Under the pieces are notes generated by a model. It had not been told where the DNA came from. It saw only the letters and a list, made by a program, of their open reading frames with translations, and did no database searches. The position numbers and the translations under genes are program-made. 64,000 nt of DNA from Solirubrobacteraceae bacterium (GTDB lineage: Bacteria; Actinomycetota; Thermoleophilia; Solirubrobacterales; Solirubrobacteraceae): the NCBI GenBank assembly GCA_025449845.1, contig JANWIP010000031.1:1-64000 (forward strand), written 5' to 3'. Shown piece by piece: positions 8,367-16,730 of the stretch (the first letter of the stretch is position 1; each line of letters begins with the position of its first letter).

Positions 8367-9143
8367 GTGTCCAAGTCCATGTCTCGTCGGCTGGTCGTTT
8401 TGGCCGTGCTAGGCGCCTTCATAGTGGCGCCGATTGCGGCTGCGCATGCCCAGGGGAGCCAGTCAAGCCAGGCAGCAGAGAGCGGCAATCCCATCAACGA
8501 TCAGGGGAGCAGTTACAACTACCGCTCTTACGTAACGGGGGTCGCTCCGCAGGCATCCGGTCTGGGCGTGCAGGTGCTGGAGTTCGCCGATCGCCTGCAG
8601 CTGACCAACCACACGGGCAAGACGGTGACTGTTTACGGCTACGAAGGCGAACCGTACGCACGCGTGCTGGGGGAGGGCACTGTTGAAGTCAATAGAAGCT
8701 CTCCTGCCTACTACCTGAATCAGAATTTCTACGCCCAGGTGACCGTGCCTGCCTCTGCGTCTGCGCATGCCACGCCGAGCTGGAGTGTCCTTGACCGCAC
8801 TGGCCAGTTTGAATGGCACGACCATCGCATCCACTGGATGTCGCCGGTGCCTCCCGCAAAGGTTAAGGACAAGAGCAAGCGCACGAAGATCTTCGACTGG
8901 CAGGTGCCGCTGCGGGTGGGCGCTCAGCCCGGGGCCGTCGATGGCCAGTTGTTCTGGGTCCCCGAGGAAGGGACCAAGACACCTGTTGAGGCAATCGTGG
9001 CGTTGGTTGTGATCGTGTTGCTGGGCTTGCTGCTGGTATTTGGTGTGCGCAGACGCAGGCGAACGGATACCTCACCGCCAGCTCCTCCCGGCGCGGGGGA
9101 AGGGGAGGGTCAGCCCGGAGGGCCTGTCAAGGAAGTGTGGTAG
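8367..9143 (+). CDS. Exported, C-terminally anchored protein of the copper cluster
   Basis: GTG start with AAGGAG five bases upstream gives 258 residues. It has a signal peptide (LVVLAVLGAFIVAPIAAAHA), an extracellular domain of about 180 residues with the His-rich motif WHDHRIHWM near residue 150, then one membrane helix (IVALVVIVLLGLLLVFGV) and a basic Pro/Gly tail. I do not know a named family. The clustered His residues and its position immediately before CopC-CopD, with the two reading frames overlapping by 7 nt if CopC-CopD starts at 9137, suggest copper binding outside the membrane. Confidence 0.75.
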   Translation: MSKSMSRRLVVLAVLGAFIVAPIAAAHAQGSQSSQAAESGNPINDQGSSYNYRSYVTGVAPQASGLGVQVLEFADRLQLTNHTGKTVTVYGYEGEPYARVLGEGTVEVNRSSPAYYLNQNFYAQVTVPASASAHATPSWSVLDRTGQFEWHDHRIHWMSPVPPAKVKDKSKRTKIFDWQVPLRVGAQPGAVDGQLFWVPEEGTKTPVEAIVALVVIVLLGLLLVFGVRRRRRTDTSPPAPPGAGEGEGQPGGPVKEVW

Positions 9144-10990
9144 CCACGATGCGGCCACTTTGCGTGACAGCTTGGATGCGCGCACCGCGCGTCTTGCTGG
9201 CTCTGACGCTCGCGCTGCTTGCGAGCCTGGCGTACGTCCCGACGGCGCTCGCCCACGCCCAGTTGCTCGATACCTCGCCACAGAGCGGCTCAACCGTGGC
9301 GGCGCAGCCGGCAAGAGTGATTTTCAAGTTCAACCAGGCTGTCGGGGGGACGCTGGGCGCGGTGCGCGTATACGACGCACAGGGCAACGAGGTGGACGAC
9401 CTTGACGTCACGCACTCTGAAGGTCATACGCATTGGATGGGCGTCGGTTTGAAGGGGCATCTGCCCGATGGCACTTACACCGCCACCTACCGCGTGATCT
9501 CCACCGACACGCACATCGTCTACGGGGGGCTTGTGTTTAACATCGGTCACGCCGGCGCGCCGCCGAAGTTCACGGTCGCAGGGCTGCTCGGGCGCAATGA
9601 AAGTGGGGAGGTGACCAAGCTCGCTTTCGGCATCGTACGCAGCCTCGACTATCTCTCGATCGCGCTGCTGCTCGGCAGCCTTACTTTTCTGCTCGTGGCG
9701 TGGCTGCCAGGATTGTCTTTAGAGGAGGAGAACTCATACGCCCAGACCCGTTGGCTGGATGCCTCCCAGGCCTTCGCGCAAAAGCTCATGGGGATATTGG
9801 CGTTCGCCATCGTGCTTGGCGTGGTGGTGAGCGTGCTCGGGGTGCTCCTACAGGGCGCCAGCGCCGCCGGAGTGTCACTGTGGGCTTCACTGAAGGGCCC
9901 AATTCTCGAAAACACCCTGGAAAGCCGCTTTGGCCGGGTGTGGGGTCTGCGAGCAATTGATTGGCTTTTCTTGGGGGGGCTGTTGCTGCTGGCCGAGGCT
10001 CTACGGCGTGAGGCCGTACCTACGCTCAGGTCCGTCGCGTTAGGAGCCGATGGAAGTGCTCTCACTCCACGCCCGCCGCGCTTGATGATCGTCCTGCTGG
10101 GGCTTGGCGCCGCCTACTTGGCGTGCACACCTGCACTGGCTGGGCACGCCAGCACGCAGAGTCCAATTGCGGTGTTCTTCCCAACCGACGTGGTGCACGT
10201 GTTGGCGGCGAGCGTATGGGTGGGGGGGATCGCCTGCCTCCTGTTCGCTCTGCCCGCGGCTACGCGATGTCTGCAAGCGACCGAGCGCAGTCGTCTGCTG
10301 CTGGCGGTACTCGTACGCTTCTCTCCGCTAGCGCTCGGCGCGGTGGTGGCAATCGCGGTGACGGGGGTTGTGCAGGCTTACATCGACGTGCGCAGCGTTC
10401 ACGGTCTGCTGCACACCACCTACGGCGCGTTGGTTATCGCCAAGACGGTGCTCCTGCTCTGTCTGATCGGCTTTGGCTGGGTCAATCGCACGCGCCTGAT
10501 TCCCGCACTGCGGCGCATCGTGGACGCGAAGCAGCCTCCAGGTGAGGTGGGTGCATCGACGCGGCGCTCGCTGCGCGGAGAGTTCACCGTGATGCTGTGC
10601 ATACTGGGGGTGACCGCGGCGCTTGTCAGTTATGCGCCACCGATCGATGCCACCGTCGGCGGGCCTTTCTCAATAAACACGACCCTTGGGCCATCTGAGC
10701 TTGAGATGACGGTCGATCCGGCCAGGGTGGGCCTGAACACGATCCATCTCTATCTGATCGATGCCAAGAGCGGGGCCCAGTTCACGGCCACCAAGGAATT
10801 GACTGTCACGGCGGCACTGCCAGCAAAGGGCATCGGCCCACTGCGCTTGCAGGCCAACCTAGCGGGGCCCGGCCACTACACGTTGAACTCGGCAGAGCTG
10901 AGCCCGGGAGGCACCTGGGATATCCAGATCACCGACCGGGTCTCGGAATTTGAAGAGTCCTCCCGCACCGTGAAGGTCCCAATCGCATGA
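9137..10990 (+). CDS. CopC-CopD fusion copper resistance/import protein
   Basis: 617-residue fusion. A signal peptide is followed by a CopC domain starting AHAQLLDTSPQSG, with TDTHIVYGG as the second ligand segment. A multi-helix CopD domain follows (LRSLDYLSIALLLG, then HASTQSP, DVVHVLAASVWVGG), and an extracellular beta-rich C-terminal domain of about 110 residues. CopC captures copper outside and CopD moves it across the membrane. The start is GTG 9137, overlapping the previous stop, or ATG 9149. Neighbouring YcnI and CtaG-like genes indicate a copper supply cluster for respiration. Confidence 0.9.
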   Translation: MVATMRPLCVTAWMRAPRVLLALTLALLASLAYVPTALAHAQLLDTSPQSGSTVAAQPARVIFKFNQAVGGTLGAVRVYDAQGNEVDDLDVTHSEGHTHWMGVGLKGHLPDGTYTATYRVISTDTHIVYGGLVFNIGHAGAPPKFTVAGLLGRNESGEVTKLAFGIVRSLDYLSIALLLGSLTFLLVAWLPGLSLEEENSYAQTRWLDASQAFAQKLMGILAFAIVLGVVVSVLGVLLQGASAAGVSLWASLKGPILENTLESRFGRVWGLRAIDWLFLGGLLLLAEALRREAVPTLRSVALGADGSALTPRPPRLMIVLLGLGAAYLACTPALAGHASTQSPIAVFFPTDVVHVLAASVWVGGIACLLFALPAATRCLQATERSRLLLAVLVRFSPLALGAVVAIAVTGVVQAYIDVRSVHGLLHTTYGALVIAKTVLLLCLIGFGWVNRTRLIPALRRIVDAKQPPGEVGASTRRSLRGEFTVMLCILGVTAALVSYAPPIDATVGGPFSINTTLGPSELEMTVDPARVGLNTIHLYLIDAKSGAQFTATKELTVTAALPAKGIGPLRLQANLAGPGHYTLNSAELSPGGTWDIQITDRVSEFEESSRTVKVPIA

Positions 10991-11015
10991 AATCGACAAT
11001 GAGAGGAACATCGAG

Positions 11016-11756
11016 ATGAGAACCAAGGCAGTTGCGATCTGCGCGACCTGCTTCGCGCTGCTTTCAGCAGCGGTGGCGCAGGCACATATCAGCCTGCATC
11101 CCAACACCATCCCTGCGGGAGCCTTCGTAACGCTCAATGTGCGCGTGCCGGGAGAGCAGGCAGGCGCCTACTCATACAAGCTCGCCATGCTCATCCCGCC
11201 TGGGTTCACCGAAATCGACACCCAGAATGTCCCCGGGTGGAGCGTCAAGGAGACAATGAGGAAGCTCGCAACCCCAATTCAGACGGACGCTGGCCCGGTC
11301 AGCGAAGAGGTCTCGCAGATCGCCTGGACCGGCGATCGTTCTCGCCTGGGGCGCCTGGAAAACGGCCAGTTCATCCAGTTCCCTCTGTCGATCGCGATGC
11401 CTAATGACATCGCGGGCCAGACGCTTGCCTTCAAGGCCGTGCAGTACTACAGCAATGGCAAGAGGATCCATTGGATTGGCCCATCAAGTGCCGAATACCC
11501 GGCCCCCACGATCAACGTCACCGCCAAAGGCGGTGTGATCGAGGATGTCGCCGGCGGCGAGGCCGGTCCCATTCCGGGCGAGGCGGCGACCGCACAGAGC
11601 GCGCCGGCCTCTACGCCGGTGTCCGCGGGCGCTGTGAAGTCAGGCGGCGGCGCCAGCAAGGGCCTGGGGATCGTCGCTTTGATCTTCGGTGTGCTTGGGC
11701 TGCTGGCAGGCATCGCTGGGCTGATGGCTGCTCGCCGGAGTCGAGCAGCGGTGTGA
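11016..11756 (+). CDS. YcnI-like copper-binding protein (DUF1775)
   Basis: Exported protein of 246 residues. The signal peptide ends ...AVAQA, so the mature protein begins HISLHPNTIP, the His-first pattern by which YcnI binds copper. The DUF1775 domain covers about residues 25-165 with conserved Trp residues (VPGWSVK, IHWIGP). A Ser/Thr/Pro/Gly linker then leads to a C-terminal membrane helix (GIVALIFGVLGLLAGIAG). It ends the copper run 25 nt after copC-copD. Confidence 0.9.
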   Translation: MRTKAVAICATCFALLSAAVAQAHISLHPNTIPAGAFVTLNVRVPGEQAGAYSYKLAMLIPPGFTEIDTQNVPGWSVKETMRKLATPIQTDAGPVSEEVSQIAWTGDRSRLGRLENGQFIQFPLSIAMPNDIAGQTLAFKAVQYYSNGKRIHWIGPSSAEYPAPTINVTAKGGVIEDVAGGEAGPIPGEAATAQSAPASTPVSAGAVKSGGGASKGLGIVALIFGVLGLLAGIAGLMAARRSRAAV

Positions 11757-11796
11757 GGGTCATGTGGGCAGGTGGACGTGGTAGCTTTCAAAGCCC

Positions 11797-11934
11797 ATGC
11801 TTGCCTGCCTCACGCACTGGTACACCTCGCTGCTCTATGTGGTGCCGGTGGTGACCGTCGGCGGCTGGGGTTGGTGGAGCGCTCGGCGCGTCAATCGTCG
11901 TCAGTCGCCGCCCGTCGAAAGCCGCCAGGCATAG
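11797..11934 (+). CDS. Very small membrane protein (45 residues)
   Basis: ATG-initiated frame encoding a Trp/Tyr-rich single-helix protein: MLACLTHWYTSLLYVVPV, then VTVGGWGWWSARR and a polar tail. The hydrophobic helix followed by ARR (positive inside) is what a real membrane peptide looks like. It sits just after YcnI and its 3' end overlaps the convergent trmH-like gene by 34 nt. No clear ribosome binding site is seen, so it is tentative. Confidence 0.45.
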   Translation: MLACLTHWYTSLLYVVPVVTVGGWGWWSARRVNRRQSPPVESRQA

Positions 11935-12659
11935 AGCAGCGCCGATACCGAGGTGGCGAGGTTGAGGCTCGACACCCCGTCGCGCATCGGCAGGCTCACG
12001 CTGGCCTGAGCACGGGCCAGCAGCTCCTCGGAGAGGCCATGGCGCTCGGTGCCAAACGCCAGGATCGCGCGGGGCGGTAGATCTTTGGGATGAACCGTCT
12101 CACCCTTGGTGTCAATCGCGATCAGTGGCCTGTCGCTGTCGAAGGCCGTATCCGCCACGCGCGCCACGGGCAACGCAAACTGCAGTCCTACGCCGATACG
12201 CACCGCCGTCGGGCACCATGGATCGTGGATGCCGGTGCTCAGCAGGCCCGCGACGTCAGCGGCGGCGGCGGTGCGTACGCACCAGCCGATATTTCCAAGC
12301 CCACGGGGGCGCTCCAGGAGCACGATCGGCGCGGGTCGCGGGTCGGCCAGGGCTGCTGCAACATCGACTCGTGGCCGTCGCGCGAGCGCGATCACGCCGG
12401 TGATTGGGGCCTTCAGGCCGGCCGCTTCCAGGCGTTCGGGCGAGATCAGGAGCGTGTCCGCTGGCAGTCGTGCGGGTATATCCGGCGCCAGCGCGGCTGC
12501 GAGGGTATGCACCTCATCTGCATCTGTGATCGCCGCACGCAGGATCTCTGCACCAAAACGCAGCGCGTGCTTGAGCGCGTGAAACCCTTCGATCAGGACC
12601 AGGTCGGGATCGCGCCTTGCCTGGCGCAGCGCGGCGAGCGGATCGGAGGGGACGGTCAT
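11901..12659 (-). CDS. TrmH/SpoU-family RNA 2'-O-methyltransferase
   Basis: 252-residue SAM-dependent methyltransferase of the knotted SPOUT superfamily, acting on tRNA or rRNA ribose. The three SpoU motifs appear in order: ERPRGLGNIGWCVRTAAAA (motif 1, about 115-133), LAFGTERHGLSEELL (motif 2, about 198-212) and SLPMRDGVSSLNLATSVS (motif 3, about 222-239). An N-terminal substrate-binding region (LIEGFHALKHALRFG) precedes them. It stands alone on the minus strand between the copper and Tat genes. The exact RNA target is not evident. Confidence 0.88.
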   Translation of the reverse strand: MTVPSDPLAALRQARRDPDLVLIEGFHALKHALRFGAEILRAAITDADEVHTLAAALAPDIPARLPADTLLISPERLEAAGLKAPITGVIALARRPRVDVAAALADPRPAPIVLLERPRGLGNIGWCVRTAAAADVAGLLSTGIHDPWCPTAVRIGVGLQFALPVARVADTAFDSDRPLIAIDTKGETVHPKDLPPRAILAFGTERHGLSEELLARAQASVSLPMRDGVSSLNLATSVSALLYAWRLSTGGD

Positions 12660-12846
12660 TCAGCGGCAATCCTCCCAGGCTGGACGCCAGGCCGCCGGCG
12701 CCATGGCACCTGCCGGCCGCTCGACGTCACGCCACCGGGCGTGGTCACCCGGGAGCTGACTGATCCGATGAACGAGGTTGCGCGTAGTAAGCAGGCCATC
12801 CGGGAAAGCAAGCCCGGGACACTCAATACACCGATCGAGGTGACCG

Positions 12847-13155
12847 ATGGGACTTTCCAATCCACTGCACATAGCGTTTCTGCTGGTGATCATGCTGCTC
12901 GTGTTTGGGGCCAAGCGCCTGCCTGAGATGGGCAAGTCGCTGGGCGAGGGACTAAGAGGCTTCAAGGGCGCGATCGATGGTGAGCCCACGCCGTCAGAGA
13001 TCGCCACTCACACCACGGCGGTGCCAGTACAGGCGACGGCGATGCCCACGCAGGCCATGCCGATGCCAACTCAGGTCACAGCGGCTCCAGCACAGGAGCC
13101 CGAGGTAGTCCAGCCCGCGGCCGAGACCGTACCGGCTCCGCTGGTGCATTCCTAG
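12847..13155 (+). CDS. tatA: TatA-family twin-arginine translocase subunit
   Basis: 102 residues: a short N-terminal membrane helix (LHIAFLLVIMLLVFGAKRLPEMGK) with the Phe-Gly hinge, an amphipathic helix (SLGEGLRGFKGAI), and an unstructured Ala/Pro/Thr/Met-rich tail with VQATAMPTQAMPMPTQ-like repeats. TatA oligomers form the protein-conducting path for folded proteins. tatC lies 2.4 kb downstream, separated by a sigma/anti-sigma pair and a ferritin-like gene. A closely spaced start (13 nt) for the sigma gene suggests co-transcription. Confidence 0.92.
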   Translation: MGLSNPLHIAFLLVIMLLVFGAKRLPEMGKSLGEGLRGFKGAIDGEPTPSEIATHTTAVPVQATAMPTQAMPMPTQVTAAPAQEPEVVQPAAETVPAPLVHS

Positions 13156-13168
13156 AGGGGAGGGCTCG

Positions 13169-13783
13169 GTGCCCAGAGCGCCACGATTCTTCGCTCCGGC
13201 GAAGGCATCCGCCGGTCGGCACAAGTTGGCCGACGAGGAGCTGATGGCGCTCGTGCAGGCAGGCGACGCGGACGCCTTCGAGGTCGTCTACGACCGTCAT
13301 TGCAACGCCGCGTTCTCGCTCGCCTATCGCATGTGCGGCAGACGCGCGAGCGCTGAGGACGTGCTGCAGGATACGTTCCTCGTGCTGTGGCGCAGCAGCG
13401 CCCAGTACGACCGCAGCCGCGGTAGCGTGCGCAATTGGATTCTGCGGATTGTGCATAACCGCGCCGTCGATGCGCTGCGTCGCGGCACGGTTCGCGATCG
13501 GCATGCCTTCCACGAAGAGGGGGCCGTCGAGCGAGTGGCAGGCTCTGAGAACACGGAGGAGCAGACCCTGGGCCGGGAGGAGGCAAGTGAGGTCCGCGGG
13601 GCTCTCGGCGGTCTGCCTGTCGAGCAGCGCCGCGTGATCGAGCTGGCCTACTTCGGCGGCTTCACCCATACAGAGATAGCCTCTATGTTGCAGATGCCCG
13701 TCGGCACCGTGAAGGGTCGGATGCGATTAGGGCTTGCCAAGCTGCGGCTTACGCTGGCCGCCGAGGAGGGGGTTTCCTCATGA
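13169..13783 (+). CDS. ECF-type RNA polymerase sigma factor
   Basis: 204 residues. Region 2 lies at about 22-90 (DEELMALVQAGDADAFEVVYDRH, then AEDVLQDTFLVLWR) and region 4 at about 140-195 (GLPVEQRRVIELAYFGGFTHTEIASML), with no region 3, as in extracytoplasmic-function sigma factors. The GTG start follows a purine-rich AGAGGGGAGGG. Its end overlaps by 4 nt the start of a membrane anti-sigma gene, the usual pairing. Targets are unknown; neighbours suggest export and iron or stress functions. Confidence 0.94.
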   Translation: MPRAPRFFAPAKASAGRHKLADEELMALVQAGDADAFEVVYDRHCNAAFSLAYRMCGRRASAEDVLQDTFLVLWRSSAQYDRSRGSVRNWILRIVHNRAVDALRRGTVRDRHAFHEEGAVERVAGSENTEEQTLGREEASEVRGALGGLPVEQRRVIELAYFGGFTHTEIASMLQMPVGTVKGRMRLGLAKLRLTLAAEEGVSS

Positions 13784-14496
13784 GCGAAACGCACGACGAT
13801 TTGCTGGTCCCAAAGGAGGACTGCTGTGGCGAAGCCGCGGTGTATCTCTTGGGTCTGCTTGATGAGCGGGGCAGCGAAATGTTTCTTGAGCATGCGCGAT
13901 CTTGCGCCCTGTGCAGCGATGACCTGGCCGCGCTTGGGCCTGCGGTCGACAGCCTGCCCAACTCGGTTCCCCAGCTTGCGGCACCGCCGGAGGCCAAGCG
14001 GCACGTGATGGCAGTCGTACGCAGCGAGGCCGGCCTGGCGATGCGTACCTCGCCACGTCCGGCTAAGGCGCGGGGCCGATTGGTCTCCATGCGCCGTCCT
14101 TCCCTGGCGCTTGCGGGGGCGGGATTGCTGGCAGCGGGGATTGCTATCGGCGGGCTGGCAATTGACTCGGGGGGCGGAACATCGCGAGTGGTGAGCGCCG
14201 ACGTTGCGCCGGCCGGTGCCACCGTGATGCTGCACGAGAGCGGCGGACATAACTGGCTCACCGTCGCAAAGATGCCCAAGCCTTCAGCGGGGTATGTGTA
14301 CGAGGTTTGGGTCAAGCGGCCTGGTGGAGCGCTGCCGCAGCCGACCGACAGTCTGTTCACTCCCACAAACTCTGGCGCCGCGATGGTTTTTGTTCCGGAT
14401 CGCCCTGGGGCAAGCGAAGTGATGGTCACGCAGGAGCCCGCGGGCGGCAGCCGTTTGCCCACCAGTCCGGCGATCATCGTCGCGCATCTGGCCTGA
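13780..14496 (+). CDS. Membrane anti-sigma factor (RskA-like)
   Basis: 238 residues. The N-terminal cytosolic part carries an HxxxCxxC zinc anti-sigma motif (EHARSCALCSDD, about residue 35-46). A single membrane helix lies at about 107-128 (LALAGAGLLAAGIAIGGLAI). The outer domain resembles the RskA C-terminal domain (GYVYEVWVK, then PTSPAIIVAHL). It would hold the cognate ECF sigma at the membrane until a signal leads to proteolysis. ATGA overlap with the sigma gene supports the pairing. Confidence 0.92.
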   Translation: MSETHDDLLVPKEDCCGEAAVYLLGLLDERGSEMFLEHARSCALCSDDLAALGPAVDSLPNSVPQLAAPPEAKRHVMAVVRSEAGLAMRTSPRPAKARGRLVSMRRPSLALAGAGLLAAGIAIGGLAIDSGGGTSRVVSADVAPAGATVMLHESGGHNWLTVAKMPKPSAGYVYEVWVKRPGGALPQPTDSLFTPTNSGAAMVFVPDRPGASEVMVTQEPAGGSRLPTSPAIIVAHLA

Positions 14497-14598
14497 ATCC
14501 CGTCGCGCATCTGGCCTGAATCCGTTTCCGGTCCGGATCATTCCCTGCTCGGACCCGCTGGCCATCTGGCCTGAACCGTCAGCCAAAATCTGGCCTGA
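14485..14598 (+). repeat. Four spaced copies of a 14-nt motif at the anti-sigma 3' end
   Basis: ATCTGGCCTGAA followed by TC or CC occurs at about 14486, 14509, 14564 and 14588. The first copy contains the stop codon of the anti-sigma gene; the others lie downstream. The last two copies share a longer tail (CCGTCAGCC). They look like duplications of the gene's 3' end. Confidence 0.7.
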
Positions 14599-14612
14599 AC
14601 CGTCAGCCCCAA

Positions 14613-14647
14613 GGGAGAAGCCGCCCCCAAGGGGACGGCTTCTCTTT
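14613..14647. terminator. Strong hairpin terminator between convergent genes
   Basis: GAGAAGCCG followed by CCCC, a CAA loop, GGGG and CGGCTTCTC, then TTT. The stem is about 13 bp. It lies between the anti-sigma gene and the convergent ferritin-like gene and can serve both directions. Confidence 0.8.
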
Positions 14648-14675
14648 ACGGCAGAGGCTTATCGGCGGCGATGGG

Positions 14676-15386
14676 TCAGCCGACGATGAACCCTGTGCCC
14701 TTCACGGCCGCAAGAACCTTGCTGGCCGTCAAAGGCTTATCGAACGGCCCATCGGGAGCGATCGCGTTGCCGGCCGGTTCGTTCAAGAGGCCGATGACGC
14801 TCGCGTGGCGGGCCTCGATCGTGAGGATCGACAGGGCGGCCTTCACATAGGCAGCGCTCTTGATGTTCAGAGCCTGTCCGGAGTAGGCGTGCACCCCCGT
14901 GTTCTCAAGCACCTGGGCGGTGGTCATGAACATCGCGGGACTCGTGTTGGCACCCTTGAAATCGAACTTGGGTTCCTTGGCGGCCTTCGATCCGAGATGG
15001 CTCTTGAGGAACTTGACGTGTTCGTTCTCATCCTTGGTGACAACTTTCAGGAACGCCGAGGCCTGCGAGCTGAGCGACATGTTCGCCGCGGTCGCACCGT
15101 TGTAGAACGCCGCCTCCAGGTACTCCAGAGTCAGCGCGTAGTTGAGGATTCCGATGTCGCCCTTGCCGAAACTAGCCGGAGGGCGGCCCGAGCCGGCGGC
15201 AAGCGCGGGTGTGGCGATGGCACCCAACACGGCTCCACCGCTCATGGCGCCTGCGCCGGCGATCGCCGTCTTGCGCAGAAAGCTGAGGCGGGTATCCCTG
15301 TGCTCAAGCGCATCGAGCGTCTCGGCGTGGGCTTCGCTGACCGCGCCGTCGACGTCGATCTCTTGCAGATTGATCTTGCTGGACAT
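14676..15386 (-). CDS. Ferritin-like domain protein with exported-type N-terminus
   Basis: 236 residues of the Ferritin_2/desiccation-related kind. An N-terminal stretch of about 35 polar residues leads to a Tat-like segment (RLSFLRKTAIAGAGAMSGG) that lacks a strict twin-arginine pair, then helices with the ferritin-like pattern: LNYALTLEYLEAAFY, KDENEHVKFL (ExxH) and LTIEARHASVIG (ExxxH). These could bind a di-iron centre, perhaps outside the cell. Lying between Tat genes and next to an ECF pair, it is a candidate Tat substrate and sigma target, which is inference. AAGGGAG lies 10 nt before the start. Confidence 0.85.
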   Translation of the reverse strand: MSSKINLQEIDVDGAVSEAHAETLDALEHRDTRLSFLRKTAIAGAGAMSGGAVLGAIATPALAAGSGRPPASFGKGDIGILNYALTLEYLEAAFYNGATAANMSLSSQASAFLKVVTKDENEHVKFLKSHLGSKAAKEPKFDFKGANTSPAMFMTTAQVLENTGVHAYSGQALNIKSAAYVKAALSILTIEARHASVIGLLNEPAGNAIAPDGPFDKPLTASKVLAAVKGTGFIVG

Positions 15387-15510
15387 GGTTGTGCAACTCC
15401 CTTGTTGGGTTTATGGGGAAACAGCGGTCGCTTCTCGCGCGGTGTTTGCGCGGACAGTCCCTTGCGGGTGTCCGAGAGCGCGCTTGAGTACTTCGCGCCA
15501 GCAGTCAGGT

Positions 15511-15546
15511 CAGATCAGCGGGAGCGTTTTGCGTGCGACTGATCTG
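15511..15546. repeat. Inverted repeat upstream of tatC
   Basis: CAGATCAG (15511-15518) and CTGATCTG (15539-15546) are perfect 8-nt arms 45 nt before the tatC start, with a further CGACTGATC just downstream. Possible operator or leader hairpin; the function is unknown. Confidence 0.35.
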
Positions 15547-15590
15547 GGCACGACTGATCCGGGGTGGCCTCTGGCGCGAACTTATGAGAC

Positions 15591-16568
15591 ATGGCTGTCG
15601 CCGTCGGCAAAATCGGATACGAGGATCGACTCAGCCTCGTGGGTCACCTGGATGAGCTGCGCACGCGTCTTATGGTCTCGCTGGCCGCGCTTGCGCTTGC
15701 TTTCGGGTTCTGCCTATGGCAGAACCACTCGCTGCTGCACATCATCAACCGGCCGCTCGAACATCAGACTCAGAAGCAGGTGAAGGCCGGTCACGGCCCA
15801 CTAGGCGCTACCTACACCGTGCAGCAGAGCGCTCGCACCGTTGCTGTACAGCTGGAACATGTGGTTGGCCTGCTGGAGCGACCTGCCAGTGGAGCGAGCG
15901 CCGCCACGCGTGCCTCGCTTCAAAGCGTGGCACCGCCGCTACACAAGGCGATCTCACAGCTCTCAGCTCCCCCGCAGGGAAACAAGCCGGTGACGCTCGG
16001 CATCGGCGAGCCGTTCACCGCCACACTTGGCATCGCGCTGATCTTCGCTTTGATCCTCGCGCTTCCCGTCATTCTCTACGAGCTTTACGGCTTCCTGCTG
16101 CCTGCCCTCAGCCCGCAGCAGCAGCGCTTCACCTCGAAGTTAGTGTTGGCCATCCCAGTGCTGTTCGTGGTTGGTGTCATGTTTGGCTACTTCGTGGTGC
16201 TGCCTGCCGCCTTGCGTTTCTTTGAGAACTTCAACAGCGGGCAGTTCAACGTGCTCGTCCAGGCCGGCCAGTACTACCACTTTGCCGCGATCACGCTGCT
16301 CGCGATGGGCCTTGTCTTTCAGGTGCCCGTTGCGATCCTGGCAGTCACCCGCGCGGGGATCGTCACACCCCGCCAGCTACGGCAAAACCGCCGCTACGCG
16401 ATTCTTGCCTGCGCTTCGGTTGCCGCCTTCCTGCCCGGTGAAGTCATCACGATGCTGCTGGAGACAGTGCCTCTGTATCTGCTCTTCGAGGCGAGTGTGC
16501 TCCTCGCGACGATCGTCGACAGGCGCTCATCGGCTCGTGAGCCGGCAGATGCCAGCTCAGGCTTATGA
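15591..16568 (+). CDS. tatC: Sec-independent protein translocase TatC
   Basis: 325-residue polytopic membrane protein that recognises twin-arginine signal peptides. HLDELRTRL near the N-terminus and EPFTATL before the third region are the family signatures; six helices are visible. The first periplasmic loop is longer than usual, about 90 residues (QTQKQVKAGHGPLG to APPQGNK), as in several actinobacteria. It begins 204 nt downstream of, and divergent from, the ferritin-like gene. Together with the TatA 2.4 kb away it would make a minimal Tat system. Confidence 0.95.
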   Translation: MAVAVGKIGYEDRLSLVGHLDELRTRLMVSLAALALAFGFCLWQNHSLLHIINRPLEHQTQKQVKAGHGPLGATYTVQQSARTVAVQLEHVVGLLERPASGASAATRASLQSVAPPLHKAISQLSAPPQGNKPVTLGIGEPFTATLGIALIFALILALPVILYELYGFLLPALSPQQQRFTSKLVLAIPVLFVVGVMFGYFVVLPAALRFFENFNSGQFNVLVQAGQYYHFAAITLLAMGLVFQVPVAILAVTRAGIVTPRQLRQNRRYAILACASVAAFLPGEVITMLLETVPLYLLFEASVLLATIVDRRSSAREPADASSGL

Positions 16569-16646
16569 TCTTCGATGGCTCGTTGGGCTCGTGCGCGGGA
16601 GCCTTGTGATCGGGCGTGTGAATTCGATAGGTATCAGGGCGTTGAC

Positions 16647-16670
16647 ATTCAAGGGCTGTAGCCCTTGAAT
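16647..16670. terminator. Perfect hairpin downstream of tatC
   Basis: ATTCAAGGGCT and AGCCCTTGAAT form an 11-bp stem separated by GT. There is no T-run, so termination is plausible but not certain. It lies 79 nt after the tatC stop. Confidence 0.5.
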
Positions 16671-16730
16671 CGTTCCGCTTGGAATGGTGATCGCCCGCGC
16701 CGGGCGAGATCTAGCGCTTGCCCTTCAACG

